Both the position numbers and the translations under genes were made by a program. Positions 35,963 through 42,427 of a DNA stretch of 42,427 nucleotides are shown one piece after another; the first letter of the stretch is position 1; the number at the start of each line of letters is the position of its first letter. The notes under the pieces were generated by a model. That model was not told the DNA's origin. It worked only from the letters and a program-made list of their open reading frames with translations, and made no database searches. The DNA lies in the NCBI GenBank assembly GCA_019312835.1, contig JAFDCJ010000111.1, positions 1 through 42,427 of the forward strand, read 5' to 3'. This DNA comes from Deltaproteobacteria bacterium (GTDB taxonomy: Bacteria; Desulfobacterota; Desulfobacteria; Desulfobacterales; JAFDCJ01).

Positions 35963-37525
35963 ATGTCTGAGAATGCCCGGGTCTTAAAAGCTGCAGGCGT
36001 AGTGGGAACGGCAACTTTGTTCAGTCGCATCCTGGGTTTTATTCGGGATGCGGTGATTGCCTGGTTTTTTGGAGCGGGTTTTAGTTCAGATGCGTTCATC
36101 GCCGCCTTCCGGATACCGAATCTGCTCAGGCGACTCTTTGCTGAAGGTTCGTTGAGTTCCGCCTTTATTCCGGTGTTTACCCAATATATCGTCCGCCGGG
36201 GTCAGCCCGAGGCTTTTCACCTGGCGCGCTCAGCGTTCAGGTTGTTAAGTGTAATTTTGCTGCTGGTTACCATGGTCGGCATTTTCCTTGCGCCCTGGAT
36301 CGTGAAGTTGGTGGCACCCGGGTTTATTGAAGATAAGTATGCCCTGACGCTAAGCCTCACCCGACTCATGCTACCCTATATATTTTTTGTTGGCCTGGTC
36401 GCGCTATGCATGGGCATACTCAACGTCCTGGACCATTTCGCAGCTCCGGCCCTGGCGCCGGCATTGCTCAATATCTCGATTATCGGATCAGTGCTGTTCA
36501 TATCCCCGTCCCTGTCGGTTCCGGCCCTCGGATTGGCTGTCGGGGTTCTGATCGGCGGCGTCCTTCAACTGGCACTTCAGCTGCCGGTGCTGATCCGGAA
36601 AGGATTTCGATTCTGGGAGAAGGCCCAATTTCTCCACCCCGGGCTCAAACAAGTTGGGACCCTGATTCCTCCGGTAATCCTGGGCGGTGCCGTTTATCAG
36701 ATAAACATCGTCATCGGCACCATTCTGGGATCGTTGTTGGCGCAAGGCAGTGTCACCTACCTGTATTTTGCCGATCGCCTCGTCCAGTTTCCATTGGGCG
36801 TATTTGCGATTGCCGCGGCAACGGCGGTTTTGCCCAGCCTTTCCCGGCAAGCGGCAGCAGAGGATTTTGATGCCCTGAAGGATACCTTCGCCCATGCGCT
36901 GAAGCTCGTATTCTTCATTTCGATTCCTGCGATGGTGGGCCTTATCGCTTTAAGGGAGCCGATCGTCGCCTTGTTGTTCCAGCGGGGACAATTCGATGCC
37001 CAGGCAACCCGGTTGACTGCCCAGGCACTTTTATATTATTCTTTAGGTCTAGGGGCATTTTCAGCTGTTCGAATCGTGGCCGCGACCTTTTTTGCGATGC
37101 AGGATACCCGCACGCCGGTAAAAATGGCCGGCATTTCAATACTTGCCAACGCTATCCTGGGAGTGGTGTTAATGCAGCCGCTTGATCACGGCGGACTTGC
37201 CCTGGCAACGTCGCTGGCCTCTATTTTGAATCTGGGACTTCTGATGCGGGCCTTAAGAAATAAGCTGGGCGCACTGGGCTGGAAAAGCATCATCCGGTCT
37301 TTTGGCAGAACCCTGATATGCTCAATTGTGATGGGCGCTGCTGTCTGGGCGACCATGCTGAAAATTATACCTGCCCGCTATCAAACTTTGCCCGGTCTAT
37401 TGGGAGGCGTATTCGGATGTATTGCCATCGGCCTCTGTGCTTACGGGGGGGCATCTTATATCCTGAAAAGCCCGGAATTGCATGTTGTGCTGACTGAAGT
37501 CCGGAAAGGCATCCGCTCAAAATGA
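35963..37525 (+). CDS. murJ: Lipid II flippase MurJ
   Basis: A 520-residue polytopic membrane protein (about 14 helices) of the MviN/MurJ family, which flips lipid II for peptidoglycan synthesis. The N-terminus AAGVVGTATLFSRILGFIRDAVIAWFFGAG and FRIPNLLRRLFAEGSLSSAFIPVF are hallmark sequences. Arginines in helix 1 and the RRLF stretch are functionally important in the family. The start ATG has no clear ribosome binding site. It overlaps the following ftsB-like gene by four bases (ATGA), so the two are translationally coupled. Confidence 0.95.
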   Translation: MSENARVLKAAGVVGTATLFSRILGFIRDAVIAWFFGAGFSSDAFIAAFRIPNLLRRLFAEGSLSSAFIPVFTQYIVRRGQPEAFHLARSAFRLLSVILLLVTMVGIFLAPWIVKLVAPGFIEDKYALTLSLTRLMLPYIFFVGLVALCMGILNVLDHFAAPALAPALLNISIIGSVLFISPSLSVPALGLAVGVLIGGVLQLALQLPVLIRKGFRFWEKAQFLHPGLKQVGTLIPPVILGGAVYQINIVIGTILGSLLAQGSVTYLYFADRLVQFPLGVFAIAAATAVLPSLSRQAAAEDFDALKDTFAHALKLVFFISIPAMVGLIALREPIVALLFQRGQFDAQATRLTAQALLYYSLGLGAFSAVRIVAATFFAMQDTRTPVKMAGISILANAILGVVLMQPLDHGGLALATSLASILNLGLLMRALRNKLGALGWKSIIRSFGRTLICSIVMGAAVWATMLKIIPARYQTLPGLLGGVFGCIAIGLCAYGGASYILKSPELHVVLTEVRKGIRSK

Positions 37526-37812
37526 CTAAAAATCAAAATATTCTATTATGGGTTTCAGCTCTGTTGCTGCTGGCACTGTTCTTTTTCATCATCGTCAGCG
37601 AGCATGGACTGGCAGATCTGAGATTTCTAAAAAGAGAACATGATCGGCTGGTTGACCAAAACAGGCAATTAACCCGGGAGAATCAAGCCATCAGTATTGA
37701 AATTGATCGCCTAAAGCATGACCCGGTTTACATTGAGAGTATTGCCAGGCAAGAGCTGGGGATGATCGGCAAGGATGAAATTATTTTAAAACCCCAAAAT
37801 CCACCGGAATAA
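37522..37812 (+). CDS. FtsB/DivIC-like septum formation initiator
   Basis: A 96-residue bitopic membrane protein. One transmembrane helix (about 8-25) is followed by a coiled coil (about 30-66) with repeated Leu/Arg heptads, then DPVYIESIARQELGMIGKDEII, which is the conserved FtsB/DivIC tail. It would join the divisome in FtsB-FtsL-FtsQ type complexes. Its start overlaps the murJ stop as ATGA. A small TPR gene begins five bases after its stop, suggesting one transcript. Confidence 0.85.
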   Translation: MTKNQNILLWVSALLLLALFFFIIVSEHGLADLRFLKREHDRLVDQNRQLTRENQAISIEIDRLKHDPVYIESIARQELGMIGKDEIILKPQNPPE

Positions 37813-37816
37813 AAAA

Positions 37817-38092
37817 ATGAACCCGGATGTCCATATTTACACCGAGACAATGGCTAAAGTCTACGCCGATCAGGGACATTGGGCCAAGGCGGTTGAGATT
37901 TATCAGCATCTTGTGCAAGTCGAACCCCAGCGCGAGGATCTATCTGCTGCGTTAGCGCATGCCCGGCAAAAAATGGAAGAACAGCCTGACAGCCGGTCTG
38001 GAAAGCTCGTGCCCCTGTTTCGGGAATGGATCGAACTATTGCTCCAGAAGGAGAAATTGGAGCGCTTGAAGCGGCTGCGCAAAAAACTGTAA
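37817..38092 (+). CDS. Small TPR-repeat protein
   Basis: A 91-residue protein with one clear tetratricopeptide repeat, residues about 8-41 (TMAKVYADQGHWAKAVEIYQHLVQVEPQRE), which fits the W/L/G/Y/A/F/A/P pattern. A helical, lysine/arginine-rich C-terminus (WIELLLQKEKLERLKRLRKKL) may form a coiled coil. It has no signal peptide, so it is cytoplasmic. It follows the ftsB-like gene by four bases and might act with the cell-wall proteins, but the role is unknown. Confidence 0.65.
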   Translation: MNPDVHIYTETMAKVYADQGHWAKAVEIYQHLVQVEPQREDLSAALAHARQKMEEQPDSRSGKLVPLFREWIELLLQKEKLERLKRLRKKL

Positions 38093-38094
38093 TT

Positions 38095-38222
38095 GGTTAT
38101 TTAGTATTTAGTGTTTGGTGGTTGGTTTGATGAGAAAGGGTGCGCGTTTCAATTCATCCGCATCAGGCAACGCTGAACACGCCAGGCCAAACACCAAACA
38201 CTGGACACCAAAAACTAAATGC
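38095..38222. repeat. Inverted TTTGGTG-word repeat between TPR gene and lptA
   Basis: The left arm (38095-38129) reads TTAGTATTTAGTGTTTGGTGGTTGG. The right arm (38183-38222) has CCAAACACCAAACACTGG and CCAAAAACTAAAT, its complement. It starts three bases after the TPR gene stop and lies between converging genes. It is another of the window's word palindromes. Confidence 0.65.
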
Positions 38223-38251
38223 TCACCTGAAAAATTCCCGCATCCGGATGA

Positions 38252-38851
38252 TCATTCCTCAGATTTCTCAAACTTGAAAACATCGGACGTTTTATCTTTG
38301 GTAAAAAATTCAGCCTTGATGCGTTTGGTTCCGCTGCTCTCGACCTTTACCTGACCGCTGTTCTGATTCAATGTAATTTTAGACCCGGTGATGGAGTTTT
38401 TGCCACTGACGACCCTGGCGTTTTCTCCGCTTAAGACTACCGTTTTGGCGGCCTTGTCATACTCGGCCTTATCGGCTTCGGCGTGATACTGCTCAGAGTC
38501 AATTTTTACGTTGCCGACCGCAATGATCTTTTTCAATACCTCTTCATTGCTGCTTTTTTTTTCGTTTTCCAGCAACTCGCCCTCATAATGAATGATTAAC
38601 TTGTCAGCGTTGATCGTAAAATCCCCCTGGGTGACCTTTACGTTGCCGACAAATTCGGCGTACTTTTCATCGTTGTAAGAAATCAGCTCATCGGCTACAA
38701 TTTGGATGGGCTCGTTTTCGGTCCGGTCTGTTTGAGGCTCATCGGCGGCCCGGGCAACATTCGTGAGCAAGACCACGATTGCAAACAGCGCTATTGGCCG
38801 GAGCCAGCGGACCTTATCGGGCGCAAAGATAAAACGGTGTAAGTTTGGCAC
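38252..38851 (-). CDS. lptA: LptA-like periplasmic LPS transport protein
   Basis: A 199-residue OstA-like protein. A signal peptide (IALFAIVVLLTNVARAA, cleavage near residue 36) is followed by the OstA/LptA jelly-roll fold. Repeats of the type INADKLIIHYEG and YHAEADKAEYDKAAKTVVLSGENARV form the beta-strand stack that makes the periplasmic bridge for lipopolysaccharide. The start is GTG (38851), preceded by AAGGAGG, which is stronger than any inner ATG. No lptB or kdsC is adjacent on either side. It stands between a word palindrome and the MotA/FliG composite gene. Confidence 0.85.
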   Translation of the reverse strand: MPNLHRFIFAPDKVRWLRPIALFAIVVLLTNVARAADEPQTDRTENEPIQIVADELISYNDEKYAEFVGNVKVTQGDFTINADKLIIHYEGELLENEKKSSNEEVLKKIIAVGNVKIDSEQYHAEADKAEYDKAAKTVVLSGENARVVSGKNSITGSKITLNQNSGQVKVESSGTKRIKAEFFTKDKTSDVFKFEKSEE

Positions 38852-38896
38852 GCCCCCCTCCTTTTGCTATTTTAGATTAGTAAGTCAATCCGTATG

Positions 38897-39634
38897 TCAG
38901 GAATCCAGATCGAGATCCAGATCCGCTAGAATATCCAGGGCGATGTCCCGGGCCTCCTTCATTTCTGCCTCTTCCATGGGATCCAGTTCCTCAATTACAT
39001 CCTTTAAGGCATTGGCAGCTTTCCGGGAAAGGTTATTAAACAGCCTTATTTGGGCCTGACCACCGAGACCTTTTATGGCTTTGGCCAGATCACCCGTATT
39101 GATTTCCATTAGAAATTTTTCTATTTCATCATTGTTCAATTTTAAGATGATGTTGTCCAAACGTGATTCCAGGTCGGATGAGGCCGCCCTGTCTTCAAGC
39201 CTTTGCAAATATGTTTCCAGCGAATCTTTTTCCCCATCCTCATATTCTTCTTCGAAAAAGCTGTAACTTTCCTCCCCTAAAAAGGAGAGTAAAAACTCCT
39301 TGGCGACTTTGGGGTGCATACCCTTCTGAATGGCGGCAACGCCCTCTAGTATAATGCAGCGCTCCAGAAGTTCCTTGCCATTGTAGTCGCCGGATAGAAT
39401 ATAGGACTCCAACACATCGCGGGTGACCTGAGGATTGACACCGTCGACCACTAACTGAAGTCCTTTGCGCAGGAGAAATGAGGAGTTTTTTTCCGCATAG
39501 GGCACCAATGAAAGCAAGCCATTGCGTCTGGCCACCTTTGACAGTGCTATAAGCTCGGACACCAACCCTAGGCATTCGCGTTTATCGTCCTGACTGCATT
39601 GGCTTTTCTGGCTGAACTGCCAGTTGTACTCCAT
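38897..39634 (-). CDS. Soluble MotA-loop / FliG-C composite protein
   Basis: A 245-residue protein that I read as a composite. Residues about 22-80 match the cytoplasmic loop of MotA: SKVARRNGLLSL then FLLRKGLQLVVDGVNPQV. Residues about 86-120 match MotA's C-terminal tail: IILEGVAAIQKGMHPKV then EFLLSFLG. The MotA membrane helices that should lie between and before these are missing, and no other hydrophobic segment is seen. An acidic linker (about 121-165) leads to a FliG C-terminal domain (about 166-240): INTGDLAKAIKGL, then NNLSRKAANAL. Compared with E. coli, FliG R281 and D288 have counterparts K205 and D212, and D289 is V213. MotA R90 corresponds to R36, and E98 is V44. AAGGAG lies six bases before the ATG. 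No flagellar genes are nearby. Probably a cytoplasmic protein with motor-derived parts. Role unknown. Confidence 0.72.
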   Translation of the reverse strand: MEYNWQFSQKSQCSQDDKRECLGLVSELIALSKVARRNGLLSLVPYAEKNSSFLLRKGLQLVVDGVNPQVTRDVLESYILSGDYNGKELLERCIILEGVAAIQKGMHPKVAKEFLLSFLGEESYSFFEEEYEDGEKDSLETYLQRLEDRAASSDLESRLDNIILKLNNDEIEKFLMEINTGDLAKAIKGLGGQAQIRLFNNLSRKAANALKDVIEELDPMEEAEMKEARDIALDILADLDLDLDS

Positions 39635-40378
39635 TCCATTCTCCTTGAGCTGAATTGACAGGCCTACCGTAACAACCTAATATACCACAAATTATGGAAT
39701 TTCTTAACGAAAATCTGACATTCACAGACCCCGGGCCTTATGGGGTTGTTTTCAAATCCGCCTCAGGCGAATTACAACCGCAACGATTAAAGCACACACG
39801 TGCTTTTGGATTTCCGGCCTCTGGCCGGAAATCAAACCAACCGCTTTGCGGGTGGTCGTTGACTCAGCGGCATTCGCGGCGGCTAATTTTTGCTTGCATC
39901 CGGGTTAGATAAGGAATATAATGAGATTAACGTTCAAAATAGCCAATCGTAATTTAGCTAAATCGAAAACCCGTCGGTGTATTCTGATAGCATGAGAGAA
40001 AGCCGCATTGCAGTCGATTCTTTTTTGACTGACCCATCGAATCCGAATGTCAATCCCCTTGCCCATAGCATGTTATTGATGAATTGCCAACTGGCTGAAA
40101 TTCCCGATCAGTGATTCAGCCTGTGGAGAAATTTTATAGTTAATAATCATATCAAAAAGGTTCATTTAAACACTAAAAAAGTAGATTTGAGTTCATCACT
40201 TTTTTGAATTCATGCAACCTGGCGGTGGCATGAAAACCGGTCCTTGATGGATCGAGGATATGGGTAGCACCGTCATATCGCAGACGGTTCGGTTTCGCTC
40301 TGAGGGAAAGATCCATTTGTCACAGTTGGCAACCTGCAGTTTGGAACCGTGAAAATCTAAAACCAAGGAGGTTCCCCG
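39635..40378. other. 744-base gap with a cluster of short hairpins
   Basis: No gene is firmly supported. At 39759-39855 lie four successive small hairpins: CGCC-TCA-GGCG (39759-39769), AGCAC-ACAC-GTGCT (39791-39804), GATTTCCGGCC-TCT-GGCCGGAAATC (39809-39833) and an eight-base stem with one mismatch around TTT (39837-39855). A 72-codon frame (39694-39912) runs through them and is judged a by-product. The last 180 bases should include the cold-shock gene's 5' leader, which in other bacteria is long and structured. Confidence 0.55.
39679..39687 (-). promoter_or_regulatory. Possible extended -10 promoter for the MotA/FliG composite gene
   Basis: On the minus strand TGGTATATT is an extended -10 (TGnTATATT) about 45 bases upstream of the ATG at 39634. 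No good -35 is present at 17 bases (TTAAGA is the nearest). Weak support. Confidence 0.35.
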
Positions 40379-40579
40379 ATGGCCAATGGTATTGTCAAAT
40401 GGTTTAACGAGCGCAAGGGTTACGGATTTATCGAACAGGATGAGGGACCCGACGTATTTGTTCACCATTCAGGAATCAATGCACCCGGATTCAAAACCCT
40501 GAACGAAGGTGACCGGGTTACATTTGAAATAGAAGAAGGGCAGAAGGGTCCGCGGGCCATTAATGTCACGGTAGTCTGA
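40379..40579 (+). CDS. Cold-shock protein (CspA family)
   Basis: A 66-residue single cold-shock domain, an oligonucleotide-binding fold that melts RNA structure. RNP1 is KGYGFIE (residues 13-19) and RNP2 is VFVHHS (about 26-31). The length is typical. AAGGAGG lies 8 bases before the ATG. An intrinsic terminator follows at 40611. The start is separated from the upstream gene by 744 bases, and a long untranslated leader is likely. Which csp paralogue it is cannot be told. Confidence 0.93.
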   Translation: MANGIVKWFNERKGYGFIEQDEGPDVFVHHSGINAPGFKTLNEGDRVTFEIEEGQKGPRAINVTVV

Positions 40580-40610
40580 TCATATGGCACTGGCGCGGCT
40601 GAAAACTCGA

Positions 40611-40657
40611 AAAGGGCATGGCCGAAGCAGATCGGCAACGCCCTTTTTCATTTTTTA
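40611..40657 (+). terminator. Intrinsic terminator after the cold-shock gene
   Basis: AAAGGGC (40611-40617) pairs with GCCCTTT (40640-40646) and, nested, GCCGA pairs with TCGGC (621-625 with 632-636 of 40 kb). The outer stem runs into TTTTT and then CATTTTTT. It lies 31 bases after the csp stop. It is also 27 bases downstream of the converging hypothetical gene's stop (40684), so it may serve both. Confidence 0.8.
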
Positions 40658-40683
40658 ATCAGAAAGTTAGGATAAATCCCGCT

Positions 40684-41124
40684 TCAGTTTTTTGGGGTAT
40701 CCTCTTCGATGAGGGTGTCTGCGTTCTGAGCCGTATTTTTTCCTTTTTCATCTTTGATTTCAGTGACCGTTTCTTGTTCATTCAGACTGCCCACCAGAAC
40801 CGCTTTGTCATCGAACACAAGATCTTCGTACTGTTCGCCTTTGGCGGTATACATCCCCATGACAACATCGGCGATCTTATCCATGTAAGTCTCGATGGGA
40901 AAAAAATGCCGGTTGCGCAACAGCAGAATCAAGTCATCCTTCCCCGTTGAGGTGGCGCTTTTGACATCCTTGGCATTATAACTTTGTTCGCAGAGCAGCG
41001 AATAGTCATCGTCTTGAATATCCACATATTTTTGCTTGCCGGCGTCGGCTGCTAAAACGGCAAATTCCTGGATGAGGAGTGTTTTTGCCTTGACATCCTT
41101 CCGAATATGATATTTTTGCTTCAT
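40684..41124 (-). CDS. Hypothetical acidic protein
   Basis: A 146-residue protein that I do not recognise. It starts with a basic stretch (KQKYHIRKDVKAK), has a mixed central part (LLRNRHFFPIETYMDKIADVVMGMY) and a long acidic, disordered C-terminal tail from about residue 110. No signal peptide or membrane helix is seen, so it is cytoplasmic. The ATG at 41124 has AAGGAG four bases upstream, and the GTG three bases earlier is less likely. A good promoter lies just upstream (41161-41190). Its strong expression signals suggest a real gene. Confidence 0.7.
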   Translation of the reverse strand: MKQKYHIRKDVKAKTLLIQEFAVLAADAGKQKYVDIQDDDYSLLCEQSYNAKDVKSATSTGKDDLILLLRNRHFFPIETYMDKIADVVMGMYTAKGEQYEDLVFDDKAVLVGSLNEQETVTEIKDEKGKNTAQNADTLIEEDTPKN

Positions 41125-41160
41125 CACGCTCCTTTTGGTTTAGATTATCCGAACCTGTCC

Positions 41161-41190
41161 CCTATATCCCGAATCAGACCCAGATGTCAA
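41161..41190 (-). promoter_or_regulatory. Promoter of the hypothetical acidic protein gene
   Basis: On the minus strand a perfect TTGACA (41190-41185) is followed after 18 bases by TATAGG (41166-41161). It lies 37 bases before the ATG at 41124. The rest of the 300-base gap up to khpA (41191-41424) shows no gene or clear repeat. Confidence 0.6.
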
Positions 41191-41424
41191 GCCTAAATCA
41201 GAAAACCATCTAATTTTATTGCTTTTTTTTATTTTAGTATGAACGGGTGGATTGCCGTTTGATCGGCCACTTTGGAGCCAAAACGGCCGGTTGCTCTGAA
41301 AATGGATCCTTTTCAGGTACTGACGAATTCTCCTCGGGCAACCTTAAGGTGTGACGTGAACAAAATCAATGCCTAACCCCATGGGATTCAGCAGGATAGG
41401 AACCGTGCTAAACGACGGGCGACA

Positions 41425-41655
41425 TTATTCGATAATTTCAAGCACATGACGTTTGCCGGTCTTGCCTGACGCGGCACTTAAAATAGTTCGGATGGCCTGG
41501 GCCGTTCTACCCTGTCGGCCGATAATCTTCCCCATATCTTTTTTGGCCACCCTGAGTTCCAACACCGTGGTGTGCCTGCCCTCAACTTCGCCAACTTCCA
41601 CCTCATCCGGGAAATCAACCAGTGCCCGTGCAATGTAACTGATCAGATCTTTCAT
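41425..41655 (-). CDS. khpA: KH-domain RNA-binding protein KhpA
   Basis: A 76-residue single KH-domain protein. The GxxG loop is [15 protein letters not shown], and the family N-terminus [20 protein letters not shown] is clear. KhpA (with KhpB) binds many RNAs and affects cell size and expression in other bacteria. The ATG at 41655 has AGGAG eight bases upstream, and a GTG three bases earlier is an alternative. In most genomes it follows rpsP. Here the upstream 160 bases hold no gene, then a tRNA fragment, so that usual neighbour has been lost or displaced. Confidence 0.9.
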   Translation of the reverse strand: MKDLISYIARALVDFPDEVEVGEVEGRHTTVLELRVAKKDMGKIIGRQGRTAQAIRTILSAASGKTGKRHVLEIIE

Positions 41656-41814
41656 CACGCTGTCTCCTTTGGGAGTATGTCTGTATCAAATGTGGATCAG
41701 TTTGCTTTTTGAAAATTAAAAGGCAACTCGGGCTGCCGATATTTCTGGTCAGGCAATTCATCTAGCTTATCTGTATCAGATAGCGGGCTTTAAGTTAAGT
41801 GTTTTTTTTAATGG

Positions 41815-41859
41815 TGGTACCCCCGGCAAGAATCGAACTTGCGGCACATGGATTAGGAA
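41815..41859 (-). pseudogene. 3' half of tRNA-Arg(CCU)-like gene
   Basis: On the minus strand the sequence ends in CCA (41817-41815). Before it come a discriminator A, an acceptor half CGGGGGT, a perfect T-arm (GCAAG-TTCGATT-CTTGC, 41842-41826), a variable loop GTGCC and the anticodon-stem half TCCAT. The loop TTCCTAA gives anticodon CCU (Arg) with a purine at 37. The bases before it (CAGTC on the minus strand) do not pair with TCCAT, and no D-arm or 5' acceptor follows. The gene is thus cut at the anticodon loop. This is the usual extent of an integrase attachment core. A CCA-coded end is consistent with a copy of a real tRNA. Confidence 0.75.
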
Positions 41860-42427
41860 GACTGCAACCACATGCCTGAGGATAAAGAATATCAAGATAG
41901 AATGCCCAACGATTACAACCTCTTAAACATCCCACCTAATGTCCTGCACAAACTCTCAAAGATCCCGGTGTGAACAGAGTGTGAACTTTGACCCTTTCTG
42001 TCTCCTTGCGACACCTTATACATACCACATCTTTTCTTTTACCGCTAGGAATTTCTTCTGCAACATAACATACTGATACTACTTAGCATATGATCTAATT
42101 GCCACCCAACACTGCAAACAAGCACCATCTCTCTGCGCCACACCGGTTTACCCCGTGCCTTCGGCACTTATCATTAACATGACCACACATCGATCATCAT
42201 AAATTGACCCCCCGGGGGGGGCATGGCCACCCCATGGGGGGGGGTGCCCATGGGATAGCATATCCCCACACTAAGAATCCTTGTACACACGGAAGTTTGA
42301 CAATATTTTTTTTCACAAAGTTTACCCACCGACCCTAACGGGCCGGTAAATGATCTTACCCCTCTACGCAGGGGTTATCCAGCCCGGCTGTGCCGGGCGA
42401 TCTCCGATTGTAAATCGCAGCAAAGCT
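41860..42427. other. Gene-free right end, possible island edge
   Basis: These 568 bases beside the tRNA fragment contain no credible gene in six frames. They hold several hairpins: CCGTGCC-TTC-GGCAC-like at about 42154, a CCCGGC-TGTG-CCGGG-like hairpin at about 42382-42400, and a G/C-run palindrome at 42207-42254. GTGTGAAC occurs twice near 41970-41990. The sequence stops at the window edge, so what follows is unknown. Confidence 0.5.
42207..42254. repeat. G-run/C-run palindromic tract
   Basis: CCCCCC followed by eight G, then CCCCATGGGGGGGGG and a GCCCATGGG end. Runs of G of length 8, 9 and 3, with CCCC in between, make both hairpins and G-quadruplexes possible. Long G runs in assemblies are error-prone, so exact lengths need read support. 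Confidence 0.5.

Noticed and set aside
39694-39912. 72-codon frame in the hairpin cluster
   Set aside because: Its codons run straight through four hairpins. Composition is explained by the palindromes, not by a protein.
1-42427. CRISPR array, rRNA genes, transposase genes
   Set aside because: No regularly spaced direct repeats, no rRNA sequence and no transposase or integrase motif were found in the window.

Overview
The window reads as the chromosome of an anaerobic deltaproteobacterium (Desulfobacterota, probably Desulfobacterales-like). This is an inference from gene content: a citramalate route to isoleucine, LPS-export lipoprotein genes of a Gram-negative, a B12-binding radical SAM enzyme, and a 2,6-class PAS histidine kinase. 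A further sign is the unusually dense set of low-complexity inverted repeats between genes. No 16S or other phylogenetic marker is present, so the assignment is tentative.

Layout. Positions 1-14,400 hold mixed single genes: an FAD dehydrogenase, a CDP-alcohol phosphatidyltransferase, a PfkB sugar kinase, a tRNA-dihydrouridine synthase, an alpha/beta hydrolase, a PAS-PAS histidine kinase, a PA2779-family membrane peptide, a LarA-like protein, a lipoprotein, an MltF-like lytic transglycosylase and a RiPP-type radical SAM protein. A pyrD gene follows at 14.8 kb. From 15.8 to 23.2 kb, on the minus strand, lies a branched-chain amino-acid operon read ilvB-ilvN-ilvC-cimA-leuA. It is headed by a 33-codon leader peptide half made of Ile, Leu and Val, an antiterminator and an intrinsic terminator, which together form a textbook attenuator. 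Upstream on the same strand are topA, dprA, secF, secD, yajC and an RNase G/E gene. From 32.2 kb on the plus strand are leuS, lptE, murJ, an ftsB-like gene and a TPR gene, with rpsT opposed. lptA, an odd MotA/FliG composite protein, a cold-shock gene, an acidic hypothetical protein and khpA follow.

The right end (41.8 kb onward) carries the 3' half of a tRNA-Arg(CCU)-like gene, cut at the anticodon loop. About 570 bases without a recognisable gene follow it. This looks like an attachment-site scar, and a mobile element may begin there.

The most unusual items are four. (1) A soluble protein of 245 residues joins the two cytoplasmic parts of MotA, without any membrane helices, to a FliG C-terminal domain. 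(2) The ilvB attenuator has competing RNA helices that can be written out base by base. (3) Many intergenic gaps, including gaps inside operons, hold a large hairpin built of a short degenerate word, with a different word in most gaps. (4) The tRNA fragment marks a possible island boundary. Several genes (rpsT, secD, yajC) start at TTG, and lptE and lptA at GTG, each supported by a Shine-Dalgarno sequence.
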